Below, piece by piece: positions 35,682 to 49,649 of a DNA stretch of 64,000 nucleotides. The stretch covers positions 3,929,552 to 3,993,551 of the forward strand of contig CM040764.1 in assembly GCA_022829145.1 (NCBI GenBank), read 5' to 3'. The notes below the pieces were generated by a model, which saw only the letters and a list, made by a program, of their open reading frames with translations, ran no database searches and was not told the DNA's origin. Source of the DNA: Albula goreensis (taxonomy: Eukaryota; Chordata; Actinopteri; Albuliformes; Albulidae). How positions within the stretch are numbered: the stretch's first letter is position 1; each line of letters opens with the position of its first letter. Position numbers and translations under genes: made by a program.

Positions 35682-36055
35682 ATTATGGTATGTGATAGTT
35701 TCATTGTATATGCATGTAGTTATGATAGAGCTTTTCAGACTGTGTACACAGTTATGATGGAGATTTTTCAATGTGTGTGCATGCATACTTATGATATAGA
35801 TTTTTATAGTGTTTGCACTTTCTGACAGATTTTTCATTTTGTGTGTGCATAGTTTTGACATGTATTTTCATAATGTATGCCCTTTTTTATGAAAGATTTT
35901 TCAAAGGGTGTGCGCATACATATGATATTGATTTTCATAGCGTGAACAGCTAGTTATCCTCGAGATTTTCATAGTATATGCTCATATTTATGTTCAATTC
36001 TTTCATAACCTATGCCTGTTGGTTGTGGCACTAGGGATTTTCATTTTGGTGCTCT
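35682..36055. repeat. Strongly degenerate 34-35-bp tandem array, about 11 units
   Basis: A theme like AGTTATGATATAGATTTTCATAGTGTATGCAC recurs with a period of about 30-37 bp. TTATGAT/GATTTTCA/GTGTATGC words are seen near 35684, 35718, 35750, 35787, 35821, 35851, 35886, 35920, 35950, 35984 and 36019. Units differ at many positions and in length, so the array is old. No coding frame runs through it. Confidence 0.75.
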
Positions 36056-37789
36056 GCGCTTAAAGGAGCAGACTGTAAGGGAGTAGATGGCATCCTATCC
36101 TCTATAGAAGTCTGCATCTGGGCCAATCTCCACACAAACAGCAAACACCACTCTTACAGTGGACCCATCCGGTCACATGATCACCCATGTCAGACAGAGC
36201 GAAATTATATATATTTTCATGACCGCTGCTTGACGTAAACCCTCAATTTGGTTCTTGTATTGATTTCATTTTTAACACTCGCGCGTCACGCTAAGGTTAT
36301 CGTCGTCCTCCCGCCGTTCGCATGTTTATTAATTCCTCGTACTGCTCACATCAAATACAGCAACAAGGGGAGGGCCTGTGTACTCCGTGAAGCAGAAGAA
36401 AATGTCATTATTTGATAACAGTTGTTTATTTTGTGTGTGCACTGAATTCAGAAGCACCATCATTTTCTTCTGAATAGGAATGGTTTCCAAGGGAAACCAT
36501 CTTGCACATAGCAACATGCCGAAGAATGATTTTTCCTCTTGGTTTTCATAAAGCGCTTTCATGACATAGCTTCGTTTCATTCAAATGAAATGTGATCAAT
36601 AGAACAGAAAGGAACAGAATACACGTTTTCTGAGCCCCTCTCCATGTACTGTAATGACTGCCTGTCATTTTCAGGCTGTCTATGATATTATGACTATCCA
36701 TCTGAGCAACAGCATAGTTTTTGTCATTGCGCTCTCGACAACCTCCAGTGTCACAACAGTCCTTAACCAATAAGAATGGAATACCTTCTGGCAGAGGGAA
36801 GCACCTCAGCTATTGAGAAATCCATTCCATTATTTCAACTTCCTGTATGTTAGTTATGCGCTCTCAGATGACTGTACTTCCGACTGAAAAGAATGATCAT
36901 CAACACAGCCCTTAGGGCAGCTATGGATTGATTCACTAAGTAACTAAAGTGGTGAAATATTTACATTATTTTGTCAGTGTGGTCATAAAAGTCAGTTTAA
37001 GATGTCTGGCATGCGAAAAGAAAAACAAATTAAGTTTACTTTTGGCCGTTAACTATGGCTGTAATGGCCAAATTGTAACCATAAACTAAACGCCAACTGC
37101 AGTGGCACAAGTGAGACAAAAAAACTACAGGCCGACCTCCATAGTACATACAGGTCACTGTTCTTTTTTGACTGGGGATGCAAAAAAGAAAACTCAATGT
37201 GACATGACTCAATACAACTCTGCAAATTGACAGTCTTGCAACTATTTGGAGAAAAGTTTATTTATTTTTTTTTTTAAAGTTTCACCTCCCCCCAGCCCCC
37301 AATGTAGTAAATGTTGCTCCACGGCCGTTCGAGCTTGTAGAAGAGCTAACCTGTTGAGGTTCAGCTCCGGTCAGCATAACTGTTATTTAATTTTTTAAAC
37401 AGTACCGCAAAGACAGGATGTGCTGCAGTGCCCTCCCGGGCCATTGCCTAATGGAATGGGAGAGCAGGGTTTTAGAGCAGAAATAAATGGTGGCTTTTCT
37501 TTCTCTCTACATTTAATATGAAGAGCTACCATTATTAACATTACAGTCAGAGGTCTTTGGCATTAATTACTGTTTACCTCTGAAGTATTAGCTATACGCT
37601 ACCTTAACATTACCAATGGCATTCATGCTAATTGCATGTTTGTGTGTGTGAGAGAGAGAGAAAGAAAGAGATAATTTACTAATGATTCACTATTATGATT
37701 TATATTGCTATTTACTTTCAAGTGTAGACAAATTATACACTGTCCAGTTGCAACTTTGTCTGTGGTGTCAACTGAATTAGGTAATAATT

Positions 37790-38060
37790 ATGACTGGGCC
37801 ACACTGTGTCTATGACGGGTTAATGTGTCACCCGGCAGCCATAAAAGCGGAGAGGGGCCGGTAATTCTTTGCCCGTCAATGATCGCTCTGTGTGTGACGG
37901 CTCAAGGTGCCAAGCCGGGGGTGGACATATTTCCCTAGGCTTAATACGGGGCACCCATAAACATTAATAATGTTGTATGCGGTGAGCCCCATGCGCGAAC
38001 GCGATAATAACTCTTACTAATTTCTCCACTGGCTAATGTAATCCTGCAGTTTAGCCTTGA
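37790..38060. promoter_or_regulatory. Candidate regulatory island near 37.9 kb
   Basis: CATAAAAGCGG, CCGGTAATTCTTTGCCCG, CATTAATAATG, GCGCGAACGCGATAATAAC and GGCTAATGTAATCC occur together in a repeat-free block, mixing CpGs with TAAT cores. Confidence 0.3.
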
Positions 38061-38315
38061 TGCGAATGACAAAAAACCCATCACTTTAGACACTGCTGAA
38101 AATTTCATCCTGTTTTATTCCAAAAAAGGCAAAACACGAGGCAAGGGGCTGAAAGAAGGGACCGTCCCAGGAAAAAACGGGAGGCTTTAATTTGATTTGT
38201 TGTGTCCACAGGTTACAGAGCTTGATCTAAGACATAGAACAAGAGGAACCCTAGTCTATACTGCACATGGAAATGTAATGTACTGCAGCAAATTTTAAAT
38301 ATAGTACTATGAAGA

Positions 38316-38360
38316 TAATTGCAATATATATATATACACACACACACAATATATGTATAT
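38316..38360. repeat. TA / CA dinucleotide tract
   Basis: ATATATATATA followed by CACACACACACA and ATATATGTATAT. Confidence 0.85.
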
Positions 38361-40059
38361 TTTAGAGTATTCTATTTCTGTCGGGGAGGGATTTTATTTG
38401 GGACTGTAATGATTTTCAGATGTTTAGATGGTTTTGATAGCTGCCCTTTAAAAATGTTGTAATGTAGACTGTTGACATTGTTACAGTAATAAGAGGATTA
38501 ATGGTTTTTAACTTCTGAGTATTAATGAACTTGTGAACATTAAGCCAGATACTGTGTATGGAATGAGGGTGCTCTTCCCTCTAGAGAGAGCTATTGCAAT
38601 GCTTGATACTGTGTTGATTGTTGGTAGATGGTGAACCAAGCTGAGCTGAATGGTCTATTCTCATCGTTACAATGAGCTGTGCTTATCAGAATGCTCATTT
38701 ACTCATGTGTCATTTTGTTTGAAAACACCAAATGTGGTTCATGGTAAAAGAAAAAAAAAAGATTTGAAATGGTAATCCCATGAAAGCAGAACAGCTGCTA
38801 ATTATCTGTTACAAATCTGTTGGATCTGTCAGATTTCCAGATGGAATTCAGAATTGAAATGCTTAACCTGGCCTTATTGGGAAGCCACATGGATTATGAT
38901 GTCACAATCCCTGTTTACCGTATTAATTGGGGCTGTAACCCAAAGCGGGGAATCTGAGTTTGTTGGGATCAAGCGTCATTTGGCTTCCTGTTTGAGTAGT
39001 GCCACAGTCTCACCTCATCAGCGTGCTCTCAAAAGATATGTGACTGCTGAAAAGATGAAATGGAGGGAAAGAAAGAGGGTTTATTGTCTGATTTCTTGAA
39101 GGTTCACAACTTTTGCCTTTCTTTGAAGGGTCACCATAACTTTGGATTTCCCCATAACGTTCCAGGCAAAAATCATAACCCAGCACAGGTCAGGCGTTGA
39201 TTCTTCCATCAGAATAAATGATAACCGCTCATTCAGACATTGGAAACTTGGGGTCCCCGTGCGGCTAGTGCAGAAGAAACACCCATTTGTGGCGTAACTG
39301 TGAGTCCTATGACTGGGTGTTCAGGTCCCAGCTATGCAATTACCAGTAATAACCTGAGGTCTGGTGAAAGTAACAATTGGTTCAATCATGCAAGGAAAGG
39401 ATGGGAGTAAAGTGGGTTCAAAGCAGCTCTCTAGCGACCACTGCTGGCAGGCTGGAAGCCTGCAAACAGACAAGACGAGACTGTCTCTGTGTTTCTCTGA
39501 CACAGTAGGTCGCATGTAATTGACGTAAAAGTTGTAAAATCGCTGTCAGAGAAGGATTGACGTGGTCCTGAATACAAAGGTTGACCCAACACCTTATTAC
39601 CAAACACTGATATATTGTTTGGCTTTTCCATTCTTCTGTATACTCCCTATGTGTTGCATTGAGAACTTGTATGGAAAAGAAAGAAAACGGCTAAAGCAAG
39701 AAAACAGGAACTTTGCAGGATGCCTATTTGAGGTGAATTCTGCCAACGGGCTAATTTGTCGTATTGCTGTCACCACGGCAACACTGTTGCTTGGGAACCA
39801 TGTGATTCAGCATACCAGTTGTGTAGACTGATTCTGAGTGTCTCTGTGAAGGAAGTATTTTCTGTGGACATAGGAAAAGGAGCCCAATTACCAACAATCT
39901 ACAGAGATACCAGTGCTACATCATTCTTGGAAATCATTCTTTAACTAATTTCCATCTAAGCCCCCTTATTTTACTCATCAAACTCAAACTGAAATAGTCT
40001 ATAGTTTACTTTGCTAAACTCTTCTATGATTTGTAGTACCACTAAAAAATTCCACCATA

Positions 40060-40693
40060 GTCTTCATAGGCCTGAATAGGTATGAGTTTTTCCTCAAACC
40101 AGGAACCAGTTTCGTTGTACGTCTTTGTACTGTGTCACACAGGATTGACGATGCTGCTGAACTTGATAGATCATTTAAATAGATAAGAACAGAGATAAGG
40201 TCCCAACACTCATCTCTGTGGGTGTCCACGATGAATAGGAACCTGCACAAATATGATTTCTTCTACAATAATTCTTTGTGTTTTACCTCGCAACTGCTTT
40301 CAGAGTTACTCTGCAATAACTCTGTAATGCATGCTGATTTCATTTTGACTATGAGCTTCTCATGGCACTCTGTCAAATGCCTTTTGGGAGTTTAATATCA
40401 TAAGCACTGCTCAAATCCATACACATTGCATCTTGGCATGACCAACATTTGAGAAGCTATTAGCCCTATTTTCAAGGACTAATTCCAGTTTATCAATAAT
40501 GGTAGATTCCAGTATTTTAGTTGTGACGCAAGTTAAAAGGACAGGCCTAAAATGTCCTGGGTCCATGTTTCCTGTCTTCCCTTGTGTCTTCTCTTTTGAA
40601 GATTAAAAATCTGGCTGAGGATTACAAATAATGATTATAATAATTACAAATCCCTGGATGCCTGAGGACTCTTGGATATATTCCGTTGGGGCG
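40060..40693 (-). mobile_element. CR1/L2-like LINE reverse-transcriptase remnant
   Basis: Read on the - strand from 40693 the fragments follow the order of a CR1/L2-like ORF2. RPNGIYPRVLR comes first (40693-40661, cf. GPDGIxPRVLK). A RPVLLTCVTTKILESTIIDKLE-like block follows (about 40.54-40.47 kb), then KAFDRVP near the start of RT motif A (about 40.39 kb). RRTTKLVPGLRK is last (about 40.1 kb, cf. RATKLVPxLRxLSYEERL). Frameshifts, stops and large internal deletions separate them; the catalytic YxDD region is missing. This is a dead, internally deleted copy, antisense to nlgn1. The exact clade is not settled by eye. Confidence 0.75.
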
Positions 40694-42548
40694 TGCTGCC
40701 ATACTTATCTTACATGTGCGCCGTCATCATTTCCTCCACGGCAATCTGAATCCTGGATGTTACATACTTGAACGCACCACTGTCGCTAGCAAAGCTCGCA
40801 TAATGTAACTGTGCAAAGTATCTGTTGCAGCTCCATCATTACAAGACAGCATATCTCCCTCTAACTCTCTTTTTTATGTGCCTGGTCTTATCCTCCGCTT
40901 TCCTTTTTCTAATGCACCGTTGAAAGAAAAACGTTTTGCATCTTGGACAGTGTTGAGTCATCCAGCTAACAAACTTGTCACATTTATTTTAAGACAAGGT
41001 TCATTTCTTTGGGTGTTGTTCCTGTATAGGCCATCATATTTATAGGGCTAATAGGATAGAAGCCTTGACCCTGCTGTGTGACCAGAATACCACAGTCGAT
41101 TTCTCTTTTATTCTTTCCACTTTTAGCTTTGATCCTGAAACATATAGCTATGGTCATTTGTGCTGTGATACAATTGAATACATATAGCCATTATGGATTA
41201 ACTGCAGTCTGAGATACAGTGAGAAGGAAAGTATATAAAGGTAAAATGTGGGTTTTTGGTTAAAAGATGCACACTTTTTAAGTTTGTGTAGAAACCATTT
41301 TCCATGATGTAGGCTGTCAGCCTTGTTGAACAAAATGTCTGCAGTAAAATGTCTTAAGATATATACTGTTTGTAATGCTAAGAATATAACGGCTCTCCTC
41401 CACAAAGACTGTATACACAATCATTTCGTGATTGGCATGTATATTTCTGCAGGATGATAGAACCATTTTTCAAAGCGTGAGCTGTCTTTAAACAAGTTGT
41501 GCAAAACATTTCCATTCAAAGTCATACTTTCTTAAATATTCATGATTCTTTTTCTTGCAGTAATTGTATTCTCAGAGGGTTCATGACCCATTTTTACATC
41601 AGGCCAGCAATGAATGGACTTCCTTCTGAAGCCCTAAAACTAAATCCTGCATCATGTAAATCTGTGGGATGAAGCAGGGCCTCAAAGAGAATCTCTGATG
41701 TCATCGTAGCTCTGGTGTACTTAGTCCGCTGAAAGCTTTTAGTTATGGTTTTAAAACACACACACATCGAGGGCACTTTCAGAATATGTGAACTTAATCT
41801 TCAGTTTCATTTAACGTTAAATGTAGTTATTGATTTCAAACATGTAACTCCAACATGAAACATGTTGTTAATTAGCATTAAACCCCTATATACCCTTATG
41901 GTGTTTTACGGGAATTGACATGACCATTATATCGGTGGTATTGCAGAACATAGTTTGACAAGTGCCCATAGAATGTTGTCAATGAGTTCCGTTTTGTTAA
42001 AATTTAAACATATTTGTATAACGGTTGTGTAATTTCAGTGGTATTCGAATGTATCAGGGACCTGTTTCAAAATTTTGGCAGCAGATAAAGGATCCATAGA
42101 GTTAGAGGTCAGTGGATTGTCCCTCATTCTTACACAGCACTGACAGTTTCAGTAAGCTCACATCAGCATGCACAGAGAGGCCCAGAAGTGAGCATTTGGA
42201 TTGGGTTGGAGTGCACTCTTCTCCAGGGCAGTGTCCGTGCAGAAAAACATGCAGCCCAAGTGCGAGAAAAACATTTTCTCTTTGCATTTGGAATTTGTAC
42301 GTTTCCCTTCAATTCACTGCTATGTTCCTCTGTATCCAAGCACACAGAGGCTTGCGCCCGAGGCATATATTCTGATATTACCCATCAGCTTGTGAGCCGG
42401 AGACTGTTTTACAACCTATAGTCCACACAACACAAAAAGAGAACCCTTGCAGGGATTGATGCCAGTGCTTGGCAGTGCATTCTAGGTCATGTAGCAGGCA
42501 GGGGTCCTCGGAGTATTTTGGATCGACGCAGGACTCGATACCCTTGAG

Positions 42549-42592
42549 ACCAGTTGTTCCTAAACTGTGGGTCTGGACCAAAGTTCTGGTCT
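42549..42592. mobile_element. Possible hAT-type MITE end
   Basis: CAGTTGTTCCTAAACTGTGGGTCTGGACC resembles the CAGTGGTTCTCAAACTGTGGGTC terminus of hAT nonautonomous elements. The opposite end was not found. Confidence 0.35.
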
Positions 42593-43231
42593 TCTGCTGC
42601 CAGTTTCCACAATCCTGGTCACATTAAGCTGATTCACAGTTTAAGGCTTGTCCTGGTTTCATTTATTTTCCTTTCTGATTCGTTTTTGACCCCAGATCAA
42701 ACTGAAGTAAAATGGAGAGGCTTTACTGCAATTGTGTTCATATTAACCATATCATATTCATAATACCAATTAGGGGGTAGAGGACATTCAGGAGCACTGG
42801 TGTGGAGGGACATTATTGAAAATAATATTTTTAATAACACATAATTTTTAGTCTGTATTTTCTTTTGCCTTCCTTCTCTTTCAAACACACCATTGTCAAG
42901 CTTTATCCAGATTTAACTAAAATGGCCCTGGATTCTCAAATCTAATTTGCTACCTGAAGGCAGAGGCAAGTAATTCATTTCAGTTATTTGTTTTGCTACA
43001 TGTATAGCCACTCATTTTAGCTACAGGGGCTGGAATACTGCAGTCATAACTGTGATGTTAATGTGAAAAATAAATGTTAGAAACAGACAATGGAGATTGC
43101 TAGCTCATTTTTCGGCTTGTTAAGTAGCTAGCACTGACAGACTGAAACCAGCCAGCTAACTAGGTTGCTACCTTACCTTGTTAACTACCGTAGCCTGCTT
43201 TGTAAGTGTCTCGAACTGACATGTTTTCGCT

Positions 43232-43300
43232 TCGTATCTCACAGCATAGCGGTTGCACCCTTGGGAAAAGCACTTGACCCACGATTCTTATTAAACATGG
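43232..43300 (+). mobile_element. Possible SINE fragment
   Basis: AGCATAGCGGTTGCACCCTT and GGGAAAAGCACTTGACCCACGATT resemble the 'CCTTGGGCAAGGCACTTAACCC' block of fish tRNA-SINEs. Short and isolated. Confidence 0.35.
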
Positions 43301-46300
43301 CAAAGTGCTGCCTCGGACGCCCGTGCTGTAATTGCTCTCCAAAAAGGTTATGATCCTTTAAAGAGGAGGACATGTATACTTTTCAGGAGATTGTTAAGCA
43401 AGGAGGTTCAGCCCCCATCGGTGAAATTACAATTCATGAAGAAGGCTGCGTGCTGGCTTTTGGCCTCCTGCTTTGAATTCGCCTGCGAGCCGAGATCTGT
43501 CCACAACGGACACCCCGTTAATATTAATGGAGGATGAAATTTTAAAAAAAGGCTTACCTCAAAGAGAACAGGGCGAAGGGTTTGTTTTCCCTGAGCGGAA
43601 AATAGATGCAAATTTTTGAAAGCGAAGTTCTTCACACAAGTCTTTGCCTGAAGGTGAGGACCGAGCACAAGGCTCTCCACTCCGTCCATCGTGCACGTTT
43701 CCTTTAGGAGGAAAACACCAGCAAGGCCAACAGGTCATTCGCAAAGCCTGAGATAATTAGGGAATGAATCAACTGAAAAGATTTATATTCCAGTGCTAGC
43801 ACTGCAGAAAGAGTCTTGTTTCAATAATAGGAGACAGCAATTATGGAAAGGCTTAAGGTCCATAGAAACCCCCTCCTCCCCAACTGAGCCAGATAGTACT
43901 GGGAAACATGGAGCTGTTTGAAATAATTGTTAGATTTTTTTCCCCAATTTGGATGGCCAATCGTATACACAAGCTGCAGTCACTGTCATAACCTCAGCTG
44001 TTAATGGGAAAATACATACATTGAATGACTCCTCGCCTAAACATGTGATGTCGGCCAATGCTTGTTTTTACACCATGCAAACAAACAAACGGATGCCTTG
44101 TACAGACTGTGGTCCACCAGCAGGGGTTGCTGGTGAGCGCTGAAACATGGACATGCACATCCACTGAACTCCTCCCTTCTTGGTTGATGCTAAGACCAAT
44201 CATGTGTCTCCCTGCAGTGCTGTTGATAAAGGTTCAGATTCAATGCCAGACCACAGGACCCACCCACCTACTTCATGAGCACCTTAATAGGAGGAGCCAC
44301 CGAGCAACATAATTTTTGTGTACAAATAACTCAAAACATGACCTGTGACAACACTCCACCACAGGAGAATAAGGTTTGCTTAGTGTCTGCTGCTGTCAAA
44401 AATGTTTCTCTCCTCACACATTCTGACTTCATCTTAGCACAAGGGAATCCATTTGCTTGATGGGCACTCTTTGCTCCATCTTCCAGCAATTATGTATTGA
44501 GGTCATTTGTCATTTATTATTGTGGCTACATGGAAGGGGTCCTCACAGTAACATGCGGTGAGGACTTGGAGGCTGGAGTTCATTATGTGAAAGGCAACAG
44601 AACAATGTGGTGGCCATGCCTGTCCACTTCTCAAGTCATCTTTGGCTCTTTCCATCCCCTTCATGAGCTCTACAGCCATAGCAGAACCACAGCTACTCCA
44701 GTAAAAGCCCCCCACTCCACTCCACTCCCCCTCAAAGGCAACCAGGCCTCAGCTGCTGCGAGATCTAATTCCGATAGCGTTTCGATAACAAAGAGGAGCA
44801 CTACCACATCCAGTTCCGCCATAGACACGCATAGCATGTCACTCACGGTTGAGGACAGAGTGCATTGTAGCCATAATGAAAAAGCCTCGGATCCAATTGT
44901 ACCACAGGATTTTTTTTATTTTATAATTTTTTTTTAAAGGAAAGGATAAAATGTATTTGACATTTAGGCTTAGCTAGTAGTTTGTCAGACTGAAGAACTC
45001 TGGCTTTGGCCTCTTGCTTTAGACATTTTATTAGAGTTTGGAAATGACCTTTATTGTGCAAGCTTGTCCTCGGTTTCAAGCCTTGGGGAATATCCATACA
45101 GGACGTGTTATTTTTGTGAGCATGTCTGGTCCTTTGGGACGCTGCATGAAAGCAGCTGCTCTGATAATATCACTCCACTGGCTCCTCTGTGCACCTAAGA
45201 TAATATTACTGTAAAGAAAAAAAGGTTGATTTGCTGTGGTTGAATTGCTGATAAAGGTTACTCTTTCAGTCACTTTTTCACTCAGCCAGAGGTCAAATTC
45301 ATTTTTCACAGAGCCGGATTATCTTGCTTAATCAAACCTTGTTAGACTTTCTATTTGCGTGAAAGCACTTTTTTTTAAAAAAATTTGATTTGATTTTATG
45401 TGCCTCTTTGTGTTTCTGACTTCCCGTGCCTTTTCTTTCATTGTTGTCATTTACGTGAAAAAAGGTCCACGGTGTAAGCTTCCATGTCTCTTTGTTCGCA
45501 CCACAGTATGTGCTAATCTGATATTTTGCCATGGACAAACAGCATTAGTCCGCAACACTCTGGTGTCATTTGTATATTAAACCTCGTTGAAAGTTTCTGC
45601 AGACTCAATAGTGACTCACCCAGCGTGGTCTCACTTTTCAGTCTCATGTTTATGACATCACAACTATGTGTCAGATAAAATAGCAGACTAATTAGAAATT
45701 TCTCAGGTCTTCTTTCCAGTTTTAAACCAATACGCTGCACACAGCCTTTGTGTTTTCCAAATGCTCTCTTTATCAGAGATTTAGGTCTGTCTGGAGTTGA
45801 GACGACACCCTTTGAATCTTTTAAAGCTTCACTGGGTAACTGAATTAGCCCTCTTTTACAAACGTCTACACTGTTGGAACCAGGAGCATTAAAAGCTGAG
45901 AAAATAGCAGCGACAGCAACATAACCTAAAATCCGTGTGCAGCACACTAACCACAGTCTTTGTACATTATAGTGGTAAGTGAATCAAATACTTTGGCTGG
46001 CTGCACTGTGCAATGTGCAATCAGTCACACTTGACAATGATATCAACTAGCAGCTAACAGCTTCAAACAGACTTGCTTTTGTATACAAAATATTATATTT
46101 CATCTTCTCAGTGCGGAGGTTTAAAGCAAAATTGTAAGCCTTTCCAATAAATAAGGTCTAATAATTTGTTGTAGTCTTCTAACCGAGACCCTCATTTTTT
46201 TAAGAGATATCAAGGCAGTCTTGTGTAAGAATGGTACATGAAGCTAACATGCATGCTAAGGAATAATACTCTACAATAAAGGAAGAAGGTGTGCTCTTAA

Positions 46301-47279
46301 GAGAGGTTGACGTAAGCTTGTTTGTTTCTATTTAATATGGACTTAAAGAGACTAAGTTTGTTGTCTGGTTCTCGGTCAGACTGGTTGAAGTTAGCGCTTT
46401 CCAGCTTGTTGTATCTCCGCCCCATAAATGGATCCATGGAACTTAATTTCCCCATCTCGAGGAGAGATCATTTAGTTTGTGTTTTTTGTGTCTGTTTTTT
46501 TCCTTTTCTCTCTTGCTCTTATTTTCTCTCCCCTTTGTTATTATTCCGTCAATGCAGGCTTGAAACTCTGTCAGTTAAAAAAAGTGGAATGTATAAGATG
46601 TAATGAGAGAGGTTGTTGGCAGGCAAATAAAGCAGAACCCTCTTGAGATATAAAAATGATACAGATTTTTTATTTTTGTGATCATGTACCTGTTCCTACG
46701 ACCCCTTGGAGTACCTCTTTATTAATCAACAATAAGATGAAAGTCAGTAAACAACATTAAGCATGTGAGTATAATGAGTATGATAAATTACAGGAAAGGA
46801 ATATAAAAAGTGAAGTACAATAAATGAATGCCAAACTAGAACCAGTTATTAGTGGTCTTTCTTCCTCAGCACAAGTGAATAATTGTCCAGACCATCCTTC
46901 AATTCTAACGCCGATGCTCCACTGGATCCATTAAATCTGGTATCATTTGTCCTTTTGATGATATGTGAAGCCAAGGCTCTGACACACAGTGGCCATTAAA
47001 GATCTCATAGCACTTTCAGAAAGGATTCCCATTAAAGAATGGGCTCTCTACATCTGACTACCTAAACAACCGCTGTATCTGATTGGGTATTTCAGATCTA
47101 TCTCTTGCAATCCCCACCCACTATTACTCTCCAGATCACCACGAGAAAGGATAACTCAGTTCTAAGTTTCCTTACCATCTGTCTCTATAGGACAATAGTT
47201 TTCCATGCATTTTGTATGGTTGTGCATGGTACCATTAAATACCCTCTTTGACCATTTAACCGAATAATCCTGGTAAACA

Positions 47280-47545
47280 GTACATACACACCCTACCCTG
47301 CAACCCAATGCAACTCACGGCCGGCTGGACCAACATCATCAAAGACGGCAGGCGGTCCGTATTAAAACCTGCTCCGTACACAGTTCCCATCAAAGTGGCA
47401 TAGACCCTTTGATAAACAGGCCAGCCGCCCAGCCAATAAGACCAAATTGGCTCATGGGTTCGGCGGTGGCAGGGCCTCAGTAGAAATGAAGTCCAGATTG
47501 CTGGTGGCAGGTCACAGGATAACACAGCGTATAATTGGCTTGCTA
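47280..47545. promoter_or_regulatory. Candidate island carrying CAGCGTATAATTGGCT
   Basis: A CpG-containing, repeat-free block ending in CAGCGTATAATTGGCT (47525-47540). The same word recurs, slightly altered, at 49795 and 53976. Confidence 0.3.
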
Positions 47546-47727
47546 AATGTCACCAGTCAAACACGCGCCACAGATAACCCTTACAAAGAGGAATCAGTAT
47601 GTTACTGTATCAAATCCAAAAAATGAAGAAATGTGTGTATCCATTTTTCAATTAGGGATTTTCCACAGAACTAACATTATTTTTTAAGTGTTATATTTTT
47701 AAAGGCACTTTTATAATATAACACTGT

Positions 47728-47770
47728 GGAAGGTGCTCTATAAATAAAGATTATTATATATTATTATAGC
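47728..47770 (+). mobile_element. Retroelement tail with TTA repeats
   Basis: GGAAGGTGCTCTATAAATAAAG followed by ATTATTATATATTATTATA resembles the 'AAGGCGCTATATAAATAAA(ATTATT)n' end of fish LINEs and SINEs. Upstream body not recognised. Confidence 0.45.
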
Positions 47771-48240
47771 GTATCACTATTCTGTGTAGCAAAGGTCCCT
47801 GGGAGTTTAGATTTATGTTGTGACATTATATTTGGGTAGTCATCAGCAAAAGGAGTATAACAGGGTCTGCAAAATTCAAGGTCATGCAGTTTTGCTAACA
47901 CAAGACATCATATTTCTGTAAAAAAAAATGTTTTTAATGTTACTGTAATTGTAATATGCTTTGAGAAAATGTTCTGAATATTTGTTTCCAGTTTACAGAG
48001 CCGTTTCATACACTGTAAATACTGAAAATACTGGCTTAAAATACCCAGAACTGCACGGCCTTTTATAAACAATTCCTCTTTCTCCTTTGGGTTTGCCCAT
48101 TTAAATAATATAGATGTTGCTGTAGTGTGTGCATTTGCACAATGTATGGAAAAATGTTGGAAGAACCGAACTGATAAACTGAGTCAGCAGGAGGCTATAT
48201 ATTCTTCTTTTTTCTTCATATGGATTTTTGAACAGGTTTG

Positions 48241-48241
<1 letters not shown>

Positions 48242-48290
<49 letters not shown>

Positions 48291-48362
48291 CTGTATGTGG
48301 TTGTGTGTGTATGTGTCTGTATGTGGTTGTGTGTGTATGTGTCTGTATGTGGTTGAGTGTGT
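48242..48362. repeat. GT microsatellite with adjoining 26-bp tandem repeat
   Basis: About 21 GT units (48242-48284) pass into three copies of a 26-bp unit, ATGTGTCTGTATGTGGTTGT plus GT, starting at 48285, 48311 and 48337. Confidence 0.95.
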
Positions 48363-49649
48363 GTGAATGTACGATGCTCCTTTAAACCAATCAATGTGTC
48401 CCCACCTTTTTCCACTGTCCATCTCCCTTGTCCTTATTCCCTGTCCTATTTCCTTTTTCTCTCTTTTTTGTTCTCTCTCCCTCTCACTTTCCCACACTCT
48501 TTTTTTCTTTGTCACTGGCTTTTGCTTTCTTTCGCAGTCTCTATCCACTCATTATTAATAGTTACGCTTGATGTGAAGGAGAGTGGTAATTTAAAATAAC
48601 AGTGGAGAATCCATCTCCATGAAAAGTGTGGGGGTCATAATGAAATTCTATCTGCTGCATGGTAAAATTTGCGATGATGGAGGCTCTATTCTTGATTCTG
48701 GACACAGAGTCCTGCCGGTTGCACGCATACCAGCAATACAAAATACTCCACCTTCATTGCCAAAGGGTTGAGTGGTTTTGGCTTTGAAAGAATGACATCT
48801 CTGTGCACCTCTTATGGCAAATTTCCAAATGCAGATATGAACCTGGTGGCAGAAAAATGTGTCTCAAGGCATATAGCACCTCTTGGCTTTTAATACATCT
48901 CGCCTCTTGCTACTGGCTATTTCAAAATGTGGCTTGTCCAATATGTTAACTCCAGGAACTATAGTTGTAATCATTTAAGAAGGCTTTTGTTTTGAGAAGT
49001 TCTGGCATAACAGTTGATTAATCTCATTAATTTGTGTCGTTTAACATTGACAGATGAATAAACAAATTGTTCCCTGAAAATGTTGTAGAATTTTATCTTA
49101 GAAAGAAATGAGTGGTGTATCAAAGTGAACCAGTGTCTTTTTTTTGCAATTTGTTCGTTTTTTCCCAACCTGAACTGACCTTCTGTCAGCCCTACCGAGT
49201 GCCTTGGGGATGGACCCCTCTCTATTCAGTGCATTTGTGTTGGTTTTTGTATATATATGTGTTTTTGTTGTGAAATGGGAAATATTGTCATGATCCCCTC
49301 TGAGAAAAGTGGCTCAGGCCTGGTGTGGTCCTCAGAGGCCGCTAAAATGGCTGCTTTTGGTAGACTGGCTCCAGAGGTGCTCCCCACTCAAGCTTCGCCC
49401 TTCTGCCTGTTTGTTAAGGCAGGCCACAGATGAAACAAAGAACAAAGTGTTTATATGGCACCTCTGGGGACCAGGGATGCTTTCAGGGGTGGGCTGTGAA
49501 CGAATGAAGACACACTTCGCTGTCACCAGGGCAACGTAGCACTGCTCAGTGTGAAGCATTGTCCATTACACTGCTGGCTTTTTCATTTTAACCTGCAAAA
49601 GACAACTTTAGCGAGCACGGCTATATTGCAATGGATTTTCGTGGAGATT

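Noticed and set aside
35682..36055. CRISPR-like array of spaced repeats
   Set aside because: This is a vertebrate genome, and the units are diverged head-to-tail tandem copies without constant repeats and unique spacers.
44497..44937. 146-codon frame on the + strand
   Set aside because: The longest non-repetitive frame, but it has no recognisable domain, low-complexity Ser/Thr stretches, no splice or promoter context, and another frame overlaps it on the - strand.
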